From Nakamurella sp040546275 (GTDB taxonomy: Bacteria > Actinomycetota > Actinomycetes > Mycobacteriales > Nakamurellaceae), in NCBI RefSeq assembly GCF_040546275.1, contig NZ_JBEPNO010000002.1, positions 248,001 through 312,000 of the forward strand: a DNA stretch of 64,000 nt, read 5' to 3'. The first letter of the stretch is position 1, and each line of letters opens with the position of its first letter. Under the pieces are notes generated by a model. It saw only the letters and a list, made by a program, of their open reading frames with translations, did not search any database and had not been told where the DNA came from. Below are positions 18,927 to 26,933 of the stretch, in pieces. The position numbers and the translations under genes are program-made.

Positions 18927-20342
18927 GTGGACGCTCTGGACGTAGTCCTGCTGATCCTGGCCGCAGCCCTGATTCCGATCGCCGGGCTGTTCGCTGCCGC
19001 TGACGCGGCCATCACCATGGTCTCCCCGGCACGGGTCGACGAGATGCAGCGCGAAGGCAGGCGCGGCGCTTCCTCGCTCTTCGCGATCGTCGCCGACAAG
19101 CCCCGCTACACGAATCTGCTCCTGCTCCTGCGGGTGAGTGCCGAGCTCACCGCGACGGTGATCGTCTCGGCCGTTGCCCTCAGCACCTGGGGTTTCCAGC
19201 TCTGGGTCGGCATCGTCGTCGTGCTGGTCATGCTGCTGCTCTCGTACGTGGCCGTAGGCGTCGGCCCGCGCACCCTTGGCCGGCAGCATCCCTATGCCGT
19301 CGGCCTCGTCGCCGCCGGTGCCACACGCGCCATCGGGCGGGTGCTGTCGCCCATCGCCTCGCTGCTGATCCTGATCGGCAACGCACTCACGCCCGGCCGC
19401 GGTTTCCGCGAGGGGCCGTTCTCCTCGGACATCGAGCTGCGGGAGCTGGTCAACATCGCCGGCGACCGCGGCGTGGTGGAGGAAGCCGAACGGGAGATGC
19501 TGCAGAGCGTCTTCGAACTCGGCGAGACCATCGTCCGCGAGGTGATGGTGCCCCGGACCGAGGTCGTCTGGATCGAGGAGACGAAGTCTCTGCGGCAGGC
19601 GATGCACCTGGCCACTGCGTCCGGCTTCTCCCGCATCCCGGTGATCGGCGAGGATGTCGACGACGTCCTCGGCATCATCTACATCAAGGATCTGATCGCC
19701 AGGACCCTCGCCATGGGGGCCGGCGAACGCGGTCCGATGCTCGGCGAGGTGATGCGCGCGCCCGTTTTCGTGCCGGAGAGCAAGAACGTCGACGCGCTGC
19801 TGCGCGACATGCAGAAGGACCGAACCCATTTCGCGATCGTCGTCGACGAGTACGGCGGGACAGCCGGCATCGTCACGATCGAGGACATCATCGAGGAGAT
19901 CGTCGGTGAGATCACCGACGAGTACGACGTGGAGTCGCCTGACCCGATCGAGCGGCTGGACAACGAGGTGGTCCGGGTCTCGGCGAAGCTTCCCGTCGAG
20001 GATCTCGGTGACGTGTTCGACGTCGACCTGCCCTCGGAGGACGTGGAGACCGTCGGTGGTCTGCTGGCCCAGCTGCTGGGTCGGGTCGCACTGCCCGGCG
20101 CTCACGCAGTGGTCAGCGGACTCCTGCTCACCGGTGAGGCGGGCGTGGATCGTCGGGGTCGGCCGCGGGTGCAGACTCTTCTGGTGCGCCGGCTGACCGA
20201 GGACGAGGCGACCGAACGCGAGGTACAGGACTCCGCCGAGGACGAGCCGGAACTGGACTTCGAGGACGGTCGGTCCGAGCCCGAACCCGTGCGGCCACCG
20301 GAGAACAGCAGGGCCGAGAAGAAGCAGAAGGTCGAGAAATGA
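18927..20342 (+). CDS. CorC/HlyC family CNNM transporter-like protein
   Basis: A membrane protein with an N-terminal DUF21/CNNM segment (about four hydrophobic helices in residues 5-150), two CBS domains (from about 205 to 335, with MVPRTEVVWIEE, SRIPVIGE and the EYGGTAGIVTIEDIIEEIVGEI block) and a C-terminal CorC_HlyC domain. Members are linked to magnesium and cobalt efflux or tolerance. The 471-residue length fits the family, and the C-terminus ends in a charged EKKQKVEK tail. The GTG start is 9 bases after ybeY, and its stop overlaps the next gene (ATGA). Confidence 0.9.
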   Translation: MDALDVVLLILAAALIPIAGLFAAADAAITMVSPARVDEMQREGRRGASSLFAIVADKPRYTNLLLLLRVSAELTATVIVSAVALSTWGFQLWVGIVVVLVMLLLSYVAVGVGPRTLGRQHPYAVGLVAAGATRAIGRVLSPIASLLILIGNALTPGRGFREGPFSSDIELRELVNIAGDRGVVEEAEREMLQSVFELGETIVREVMVPRTEVVWIEETKSLRQAMHLATASGFSRIPVIGEDVDDVLGIIYIKDLIARTLAMGAGERGPMLGEVMRAPVFVPESKNVDALLRDMQKDRTHFAIVVDEYGGTAGIVTIEDIIEEIVGEITDEYDVESPDPIERLDNEVVRVSAKLPVEDLGDVFDVDLPSEDVETVGGLLAQLLGRVALPGAHAVVSGLLLTGEAGVDRRGRPRVQTLLVRRLTEDEATEREVQDSAEDEPELDFEDGRSEPEPVRPPENSRAEKKQKVEK

Positions 20343-20722
20343 GTGCCGCCGACACTGATGGGACAGCCGCCCCACCGCTTCTACCGGCCGGGGCGGCGCT
20401 GCCCGCCGAGGACGCCAAGCTGGTGACCATGGCCAGGGGCGCGATGGGGCGGGCCGGCACCACTTCGGGGGCGGCCGTCCGCGACGACGACGGACGCACC
20501 TACGCGGCGGCCACCGTCACCCTGCCGTCCCTTCGGCTGACCGCCCTGCAGGCCGCGGTGGCGATCGCGGTCGCCTCCGGTGCCGGTGAGCTGGAAGCAG
20601 CCGTGATCGTCGGCGCCCCCGAACTGGACGCCGACTCGCTGGCCGCCTCCCGTGACATGAGCACCGGCGTGGTCCTGCTAGCCGACGCCAGTGGTGTTGT
20701 GCTGCAACGGATCACCCCGTGA
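20339..20722 (+). CDS. Cytidine deaminase-fold protein lacking catalytic motifs
   Basis: A 127-residue protein at the place where actinobacteria carry a cytidine-deaminase-like gene between corC and era (Rv2365c in M. tuberculosis, from memory). The fold is suggested by the central LRLTALQAAVAIAVASGAGELEAAVIVG. The catalytic HAE (or CAE) and PCxxC zinc signatures are both absent: LTALQAA stands where the first should be. It is therefore probably not a deaminase and may be structural or regulatory. It overlaps both neighbours by 4 nt. Confidence 0.72.
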   Translation: MSAADTDGTAAPPLLPAGAALPAEDAKLVTMARGAMGRAGTTSGAAVRDDDGRTYAAATVTLPSLRLTALQAAVAIAVASGAGELEAAVIVGAPELDADSLAASRDMSTGVVLLADASGVVLQRITP

Positions 20723-21660
20723 GTCCGGCCAAGGGCGCGTCGAAGCCGGACCAGGGGCCCGGGGCACACCGCTCCGGGTTCGCCTGTTTCGTCGGGCGCC
20801 CCAACGCGGGCAAGTCGACACTGCTCAACGCGATCGTGGGTAGCAAGATCGCAATCACCTCCGACAAGCCGCAGACCACCCGGCGTGCGGTCCGCGGCAT
20901 CGTGACCAGGCCGGACTCCCAGCTGGTCATCGTCGACACGCCCGGCATGCACAAACCGCGCACCCTCCTCGGTGAGCGCCTCGGGGATCTGGTGCGCAGC
21001 GTCTGGAGCGACGTCGACGTGGTCGGGTTCTGCGTGCCGGCGGACGAGAAGGTCGGCCCCGGTGATCGCCGGATCGCAGCCGAGCTGTCCGAGCAGGCCC
21101 CGAAGACGCCCGTCATCGGCATCATCACCAAGACCGACAAGGCCACACCCCAGCAGGTGGCCGAACAGTTGCTGGCGCTGTCGAAGGTCCGCGAGTTCGC
21201 CGAGGTCGTCCCGGTCTCGGCGGTGGCCGACGAGCAGGTCGGTCTGTTGACCGAGCTGCTGATCTCCCGCCTACCCGTGAGCCCGCGGTTGTACCCCGAC
21301 GCGGAGCTCACCGACGAGCCGATGGAGACCCGCATCGCGGAGTTGGTCCGGGAGGCCTCGCTCGACGGGGTCCGGGAGGAGCTTCCGCACTCCCTGGCTG
21401 CGCTCGTCACCGAGATGGGCCGGCGCGAAGGCCGCACCGACATGACCGACATCTATGTCACGATCTTCGTCGAACGTGATTCGCAGAAGGCGATCGTGCT
21501 GGGGCACCAGGGTTCTCGGCTGTCCTCCGTCGGTCGCCGGGCCCGCCTGCAGATCGAGGAACTGCTCGGTACCCGGGTGTACCTCAACCTGCACGTGACC
21601 GTCGCCAAGGACTGGCAGCGCGACCCCCGCCAGCTCCGCAAGCTCGGCTTCGACCTCTAG
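20719..21660 (+). CDS. era: GTPase Era
   Basis: Ribosome-assembly GTPase that binds the 3' end of 16S rRNA. The 313-residue protein has G1 GRPNAGKST, the switch I threonines, G3 DTPGMHKPR, G4 TKTD and the SAV G5 motif. The C-terminal KH domain includes GHQGSRLSSVGRRAR. The GTG start overlaps the upstream gene by 4 nt. It closes a coupled phoH-ybeY-corC-CDA-like-era series, all concerned with ribosome maturation or the membrane. Confidence 0.96.
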   Translation: MSPAKGASKPDQGPGAHRSGFACFVGRPNAGKSTLLNAIVGSKIAITSDKPQTTRRAVRGIVTRPDSQLVIVDTPGMHKPRTLLGERLGDLVRSVWSDVDVVGFCVPADEKVGPGDRRIAAELSEQAPKTPVIGIITKTDKATPQQVAEQLLALSKVREFAEVVPVSAVADEQVGLLTELLISRLPVSPRLYPDAELTDEPMETRIAELVREASLDGVREELPHSLAALVTEMGRREGRTDMTDIYVTIFVERDSQKAIVLGHQGSRLSSVGRRARLQIEELLGTRVYLNLHVTVAKDWQRDPRQLRKLGFDL

Positions 21661-21676
21661 CTGCGCAATCCTCCCC

Positions 21677-21699
21677 ACCCCACCCGGCAGCTGGGGGGT
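21677..21699 (+). terminator. Weak hairpin after era
   Basis: ACCCCA at 21677-21682 can pair with TGGGGGGT at 21692-21699 with a bulge. It is followed by CTTCG rather than a T-run. It lies 17 bases after the era stop and is a modest terminator candidate. Confidence 0.35.
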
Positions 21700-21774
21700 C
21701 TTCGTGCCGCAGCAGGTCGAGCGCCGGAAGCGCATGAGCGAGGCTTGGCCTACCTCTGTTCAGATATGCTCGTT

Positions 21775-21794
21775 ACTGCTATGTTGCGAGCAGT
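21775..21794. promoter_or_regulatory. Inverted repeat upstream of SIS gene
   Basis: ACTGCT, eight bases, AGCAGT: a perfect 6-bp inverted repeat 54 bases before the start of the SIS-domain gene. A second overlapping near-palindrome (GTTGCGA/TCGCGAAC) follows. It could be an operator for a sugar-responsive regulator; no experimental parallel is known to me. Confidence 0.35.
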
Positions 21795-21815
21795 CGCGAA
21801 CATGCCTCGAACAGC

Positions 21816-21863
21816 AGTGAGCCATGACGGGTGAACAGGAGTGAGCCATGACGGGTGAACAGG
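21816..21863 (+). repeat. 24-bp tandem duplication of a start-codon region
   Basis: Two perfect adjacent copies of a 24-bp unit beginning AGTGAGCCATGACGGG, at 21816-21839 and 21840-21863. Each carries an ATG. The first ATG (21824) hits an in-frame TGA after six codons, while the second (21848) opens the SIS gene. Confidence 0.9.
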
Positions 21864-22903
21864 TGCGGTCCGAGATGGCCGAGCAGCCGGCGGTGCTGGC
21901 CAGGATCGTGGAGCGGCGGTCGGCGTTGCACGAACTGGTCCGCAGCCACCTTCCGGATCGGCTGCGCGGCATCTCGCTGATTGCGCGCGGGTCCAGCGAC
22001 AACGTGGCCGTGCATGCGCGGTACCTGCTGGAGTTGGCCACCGGTCTCCCCGTGAGCCTGATCGCCCCCAGCATCCTGACCCGCTACCACCACCACCCCG
22101 ACTCGAAGGACTGCCTGATCGTCGCGCTGTCCCAGTCCGGCAAGACCCCCGAGATCGTCGATGTGGCAGAGCAACTCGCTGCCGGCGGCGGCATGGTGGT
22201 CGCCGTGACGAACGACGACGACTCGCCGCTGGCCCGCGCGGCCGCGGTGACGCTGGCCGTCGGGACCTCTCGCGAGCTGGCCGTGCCCGCCACCAAGACG
22301 GTGACCGGGCAGCTCGCGTTGGTGACACTGCTGGCCGAGGCCGTTGGCGACGGGATCGGCGAGTACACCGGCGGTGACGCGGCCTGGGCCGCGCTCGCCG
22401 ACGCAGCCGCCGTGACCCTGGCCGACACCGACAACCTTGCCGCGGCGGTGGAGATCCTGCGCCCCCGCCTCTCGGCCATCCACCTGGCCCGCGGGCTGAC
22501 GTACGCCGCGGCGCTCGAGGGTGCGCTCAAGTCCAAGGAGACCAGCCGCCGGGTGCACGAGGGGTACTCCAGCGCCGACTTCCTGCACGGCCCGTTGACG
22601 GTCGCGTCCGAGCACGTAGCCGTCGTCGCCTACGGCGCGGCCGGTCCGGTCCTCGACGATGTGGCGCAGACGGCAAGGGCGGCAGCCGATCTCGGATCAC
22701 CCGTGATCGGCGTGGGCGCCGAGGCGGTCTGGGCGAAGGTCGACGGAGCGGTCGGGCTGCCGGTCCCGCAGACGGTGGGGGAGGCCCTCGCGGTCATCCC
22801 GCTCGTCATCCGGGGTCAACAGCTTGCGATCGAGACGACGGTGGCGCTCGGCCTCGACCCCGATCGTCCGACCGGACTGAACAAGGTCACCGCCACCCAC
22901 TGA
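21848..22903 (+). CDS. SIS-domain sugar-phosphate protein (GlmS/NagB-II-like)
   Basis: A 351-residue protein with two SIS (sugar isomerase) domains, as in the C-terminal half of glucosamine-6-phosphate synthase, but with no glutaminase domain. First-domain signatures are LIARGSSDNVAVHARY and SQSGKTPEIVD; second-domain signatures are YAAALEGALKSKETS and the active-site EGYSSADFLHGP. Proteins of this type act as glucosamine-6-P deaminases or related aldose-ketose enzymes. Which reaction applies here cannot be settled, since no PTS or NAG genes are adjacent. The start is the second ATG of the 24-bp duplication. Confidence 0.85.
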   Translation: MTGEQVRSEMAEQPAVLARIVERRSALHELVRSHLPDRLRGISLIARGSSDNVAVHARYLLELATGLPVSLIAPSILTRYHHHPDSKDCLIVALSQSGKTPEIVDVAEQLAAGGGMVVAVTNDDDSPLARAAAVTLAVGTSRELAVPATKTVTGQLALVTLLAEAVGDGIGEYTGGDAAWAALADAAAVTLADTDNLAAAVEILRPRLSAIHLARGLTYAAALEGALKSKETSRRVHEGYSSADFLHGPLTVASEHVAVVAYGAAGPVLDDVAQTARAAADLGSPVIGVGAEAVWAKVDGAVGLPVPQTVGEALAVIPLVIRGQQLAIETTVALGLDPDRPTGLNKVTATH

Positions 22904-23000
22904 TGGCGAGCTTCGGATGTCGACCGACTCCGGCGGGCTCGAGCACGGGGCAACGAGGCCGGCCGGTCCGGACGCCCGGCCACGGTTTAGGTTGTTGCCC

Positions 23001-24437
23001 ATGACTGAAACGATCTCGACCGAGGTGGGAGCCGAACGTTCGGCGGTGCTGCGGGGAGCCGACGGCTGGCTGGACACGCTGCAGGACTGGGTGCGGATCC
23101 CGTCCGTGAGTGCCGATCCCGAGCACCGCACAGATGTTGCAGCGAGCGCTCATTTCTTCGCCGACCAGTTGCGTGCCAGGGGCTTTCCCGAGGTCGAGGT
23201 GCTGGAGGACGGACCCTACCTGCCGGCGGTGCTCGCCCATTGGCCGTCCGGGGATCCCGATGCCGTCCGGGTGGTCGTGTACGGACATCACGATGTCCAG
23301 CCGGCCGATGGCGAGCATCGGTGGACCCACCCGCCATTCGAGCCGCAGATCATCGACGGGGTGCTGCACGGCCGCGGCGCGAGCGACGACAAGGGCAACA
23401 TCGCCATGCACCTGCTGGGCCTCGATGCGCACCTGGCGGCCACCGGCCGGACTGCGCCGGCCGTCGACCTGACCATGCTGGTGGAGGGCGAGGAGGAGTC
23501 CGGCTCGCCGCACATCATGGAACTGCTCGAGCGATACCGTGGCCGACTGGCCGCCGACCTCGTCGTGGTGTCCGACACCGGGATCTTCGGGCCACGGACG
23601 CCGTCGGTGTGCATCGGCATGCGTGGCCTCGTGGCCGGCGAGATCCACGTGCACGGGCCGGACATCGATCTGCACTCCGGGTCCTTCGGCGGCTCGGTGC
23701 CCAATCCGATCGCCGAACTCAGCCGCATCCTGGCGGCCCTGCACGACGACAACCGGCGCATCGCCGTGCCCGGCTTCTACGACGGGGTCATCGACCCGAC
23801 CGAGACCGAGCGGGCTGCGACCGCTGCGCTGCCTTTCGACGAGCAGGAGTGGATCACCGGTCCCGCGGCCTCCAGGGTCGCCGCCGGCGAGGCCGGATGG
23901 AGCACCTTGGAACGTGTCGGCGCCCGCCCGACCGCCGAGATCAACGGCATCTGGGGTGGCTACACCGGGCCTGGCAACAAGACGATCGTCCCGACGGACG
24001 CCTACGCCAAGCTCACCTTCCGGTTGGTCGGGCGGCAGGATCCGGCGACCATCATGAGGCAGGTGACCGACTACGTGCAGTCCATCGCCCGTCCCGGCGT
24101 CACGGTCGAGATCCGTTGGGAGGGAGGCGGTGTGGCTCCGCTCTACGTCGACACCACGCACCCGGCGACCACCGCGACCCGCAAGGCCCTCGGTCTGGCG
24201 TTCGACGTCCCGGCCGATGACGTGCTGATGACGAGGGAAGGCGGCTCCGGCCCGGAGGCCGAACTTGCCGACGTCATCGGCGCTCCACTGGTCTTCCTCG
24301 GGGTGATGACCGACGCCGACCAGATCCACGCGCCGAACGAGTCTGCCCCGGTGTCGTTGCTGCTCAAGGGATGCGAGGCGGTGGCCCACCTGTGGCGCGA
24401 GCTGGCCGACCTCGGGCGCGCCGGCCTGCGCCAGTAG
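23001..24437 (+). CDS. M20-family dipeptidase
   Basis: A 478-residue dinuclear zinc peptidase of the M20 dipeptidase/CNDP-like group. Metal and catalytic residues are visible: YGHHDVQPA, GRGASDDKG, the catalytic VEGEEESGS, VVSDTGIFG and the C-terminal HAPNES. The lid domain GLVAGEIHVHGPDIDLHSGSFGG is typical. ATG 23001 was preferred because the family starts near here; an in-frame ATG at 22917 would add 28 low-similarity residues. It likely hydrolyses cytosolic dipeptides. It follows the SIS gene without an obvious terminator. Confidence 0.9.
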   Translation: MTETISTEVGAERSAVLRGADGWLDTLQDWVRIPSVSADPEHRTDVAASAHFFADQLRARGFPEVEVLEDGPYLPAVLAHWPSGDPDAVRVVVYGHHDVQPADGEHRWTHPPFEPQIIDGVLHGRGASDDKGNIAMHLLGLDAHLAATGRTAPAVDLTMLVEGEEESGSPHIMELLERYRGRLAADLVVVSDTGIFGPRTPSVCIGMRGLVAGEIHVHGPDIDLHSGSFGGSVPNPIAELSRILAALHDDNRRIAVPGFYDGVIDPTETERAATAALPFDEQEWITGPAASRVAAGEAGWSTLERVGARPTAEINGIWGGYTGPGNKTIVPTDAYAKLTFRLVGRQDPATIMRQVTDYVQSIARPGVTVEIRWEGGGVAPLYVDTTHPATTATRKALGLAFDVPADDVLMTREGGSGPEAELADVIGAPLVFLGVMTDADQIHAPNESAPVSLLLKGCEAVAHLWRELADLGRAGLRQ

Positions 24438-24481
24438 GCGGCCCGCGGCGCGCCCGGAGGATCTCACGCACACCGGCTGCT

Positions 24482-24540
24482 GCGATTTCTGTGTGCGCCC
24501 GCGATTTTCTGTGCGCGCCCGCGATTTTCTGTGTGACTGT
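24482..24540. repeat. Triple ~20-bp intergenic repeat (array 1)
   Basis: Three consecutive units of 19-20 bp, each starting GCGATTT(T)CTGTG, separate the M20 peptidase gene from the next membrane-protein gene and end 14 bases before its start. The core GATTTTCTGTGCG resembles the reverse complement of array 2 at 29433-29491. Confidence 0.85.
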
Positions 24541-24554
24541 GCCATGATCCGCGG

Positions 24555-25370
24555 ATGGGCAGACATGGTGCCGGTCAGAGCACCACCAGGCGGGTCCGGG
24601 TATCGATTCCGTTGGTGTCCATCACCGTCCTGGTGCTCGCGGCCATCGGCTTCGGCATCTGGCTCTGGTCGGTCCGCTCCGTGACCGATCCGATCGACGC
24701 CGATCCCGTCGACGCCTATGCCGTGGTGGTGTCCTCGCCCAGCTGCACGTCCGGTTCAGGTTCCACCATCATCGATCTCAGCCTGACGCCCGCCGTGCGC
24801 AGCTCGCTCAGCGCCTGCGGCCGACGGGTCGGGGAGCGGATGGCCGTGCAGTACCTGTCCGGCGACACCGACCAGGTCCGGCTGGCGGGCACCACCATCG
24901 CGCGGAACAACTCCCTCGGCCGGTGGCTGCCGATCGCGATCCTGGCGGCCGGTCTGCTGGCCGTGGTGGCCACCATCGCCCTGATGATCGACCGCCGGAA
25001 GTCACGCCATGCCGGCGCGGCCACGCGGGTGACGGTCGCCCAGCTGCGCGCAGGCGCAGGCGCGGCGACCCCTACCCCGACCGCCTCGGTCTCGCCGACC
25101 GCCTCGGTCTCGCCGCCGGTCCCGACTGCTCAATCGGCCACCGCTCCGCCGCCCACCGATTCGCCGCCCACCGCTCCGCCGTCGCCATCGGAGCCGGTCG
25201 AAGAGCCGGACCGGGACATCCCCGCGGTAGCCGACGCCGAGGAAGAACAGCCGGACGTGACGACCCGCATCGCCATGCCCGGCATGACGTCCCACCCGTT
25301 CCGGCGGGACGAGATCAGCACGGACGAGGATCTGTTCACCCACCGCGGGCCAGAGGGACCGGCCCGGTAG
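24555..25370 (+). CDS. Two-span membrane protein with Pro-rich cytoplasmic tail
   Basis: A 271-residue protein that I do not assign to a family. It has a hydrophobic helix at about residues 17-38, a roughly 75-residue external loop with two Cys (SPSCTSGS and LSACGRR) that could form a disulfide, a second helix at about 120-143 followed by the basic DRRKSRH, then a 120-residue Pro/Thr/Ser-rich and acidic tail. The architecture suggests an envelope protein. The gene is preceded by the triple repeat and is followed 135 bases later by the M16 pair. Confidence 0.65.
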   Translation: MGRHGAGQSTTRRVRVSIPLVSITVLVLAAIGFGIWLWSVRSVTDPIDADPVDAYAVVVSSPSCTSGSGSTIIDLSLTPAVRSSLSACGRRVGERMAVQYLSGDTDQVRLAGTTIARNNSLGRWLPIAILAAGLLAVVATIALMIDRRKSRHAGAATRVTVAQLRAGAGAATPTPTASVSPTASVSPPVPTAQSATAPPPTDSPPTAPPSPSEPVEEPDRDIPAVADAEEEQPDVTTRIAMPGMTSHPFRRDEISTDEDLFTHRGPEGPAR

Positions 25371-25505
25371 CGAACCGGTAGCGAACCGGTATCTCCCGAC
25401 CCGGCATGGTGCCGAGCAACAACGTCACGGCGTGTTCGCCGCAGCCAGACAGGGCGCGAGCAGGGGGGACACAGCATGCGCGCTTCGCGTGGCTAGGGTG
25501 GGAGC

Positions 25506-26933
25506 GTGAGTCCAACTGCGAGAACGCCCGTCAAGAAGAAGCCCGGGACCAAGTCCGGGAGCAAGTCTGCGATCAAGGCGCCCACGAAGAGGATCCCGGC
25601 GGTCAGGGCCTCCTCGGCGGGCATGCGGGCCCCTCGGCCGCGCGTTCCCGGAGCGGACTACCCGATCAGCCGCTTCACCCTGGCGAACGGCCTCCGCGTC
25701 GTTCTCGCACCGGACAACAGCAGTGGTGTCGTCGGGGTGGCGGTCCACTACGACGTCGGGTTCCGTTCGGAGCCGGAGGGCCGCACCGGGTTTGCCCACC
25801 TGTTCGAGCACCTGATGTTCCAGGGCAGCGAGTCCCTGCCGAAACTCGAACACTTCCGGCTGGTGCAGTCCTCGGGTGGCATCTTCAACGGTTCGACGCA
25901 CACCGACTACACGGATTACTTCGAGGTGCTGCCCGCCGCCGCGCTCGAACGCGGCCTCTTCCTGGAGGCCGACCGCATGCGCGCGCCGCGGATCACCGCG
26001 GAGAACCTGGCCAACCAGGTGGACGTGGTGAGCGAGGAGATCCGGTTGAACGTGCTGAACCGGCCCTATGGCGGCTTTCCCTGGATCGACCTGCCGCCCG
26101 TCATGTTCGACAGTTTTGCCAACGCGCACAACGGTTATGGCGACTTCGTCGACCTCAATGCCGCGACCGTGCCCGACTGCGCGGACTTCTTCGAGCGGTA
26201 CTACACACCGGCCAACGCGGTCCTGACGGTGTGCGGCGACTTCGACGAGGCGAAGGCGGTCGACCTGGTCCATCGCCACTTCGAGGACGTGCCCTACCGC
26301 CCGGCCCCGGTCCGGCCGTCGTTCTCGGAGCCGTGGCCGACCACGGTCCGCCGACTCGAGAAGCCTGATGCCCTCGCTCCGGCCCCGGCCTTCGCAGTGG
26401 GTTGGCGGATGCCCGATCCGGTGGCCGATCTGCCGGGCTACCTGGCCCACGTGCTGCTCGGTCAGGTGCTCTCCGACGGAGAATCCTCGAGGCTCCAGTC
26501 GGCCGTCGTCGCCGAAGCGGCACTGGCCACCGAGATCTGGGCCGGTCCCGGCCTGATGGGTGGGCCGCTGGACGCGCGCGACCCGGACGTGTTCGTCCTC
26601 GGCGCGCTGCACGCGATCGACGTCCCGGCCGATCGTGTCATCGAGGCCGCGGGCGAGCAGGTCGCCGCGCTCGCCGCAGATGGGCCGTCCGAGCAGGAGC
26701 GGGCACGGGCCATCGCTCGGTTCACCTCCGGTCTCTACCGGGAGAACGACAGCATCAGCGCCCGGACCCGTTCGATCGGCTCCCTGGAACTCCTGCACGG
26801 CCGGGCCGAGTTGCTCGGCGAGATCCCGCAGTTGCTGGAGCAGATCGACGGCCACCAGATCGCCGCCGCCGCGAAGACCTTGGATCCGACCCGCTGCGCG
26901 ATCCTGACGGTTGTGCCGGGAGCAATTCAGTGA
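25506..26933 (+). CDS. M16 zinc metallopeptidase, catalytic subunit
   Basis: A 475-residue pitrilysin-like peptidase of the two-subunit (MPP/PreP-like) type. The inverted zinc motif HLFEH (HxxEH) at about residue 102 is intact, and the distal zinc glutamate is probably in VVSEEIRLN. The first 48 residues are unusual: a Lys/Thr/Ser/Pro-rich basic extension (KKKPGTKSGSKSAIKAP) instead of a signal peptide. It starts at GTG 25506. The stop overlaps the next gene by one base (TGATG), so the two subunits are translated together. Confidence 0.9.
   Translation: MSPTARTPVKKKPGTKSGSKSAIKAPTKRIPAVRASSAGMRAPRPRVPGADYPISRFTLANGLRVVLAPDNSSGVVGVAVHYDVGFRSEPEGRTGFAHLFEHLMFQGSESLPKLEHFRLVQSSGGIFNGSTHTDYTDYFEVLPAAALERGLFLEADRMRAPRITAENLANQVDVVSEEIRLNVLNRPYGGFPWIDLPPVMFDSFANAHNGYGDFVDLNAATVPDCADFFERYYTPANAVLTVCGDFDEAKAVDLVHRHFEDVPYRPAPVRPSFSEPWPTTVRRLEKPDALAPAPAFAVGWRMPDPVADLPGYLAHVLLGQVLSDGESSRLQSAVVAEAALATEIWAGPGLMGGPLDARDPDVFVLGALHAIDVPADRVIEAAGEQVAALAADGPSEQERARAIARFTSGLYRENDSISARTRSIGSLELLHGRAELLGEIPQLLEQIDGHQIAAAAKTLDPTRCAILTVVPGAIQ

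Noticed and set aside
18210..20375. Antisense open frame of about 720 codons opposite ybeY and corC
   Set aside because: Composition is His/Asp/Gln-rich mirror of the CBS and DUF21 coding, no start context; the sense genes are well recognised.
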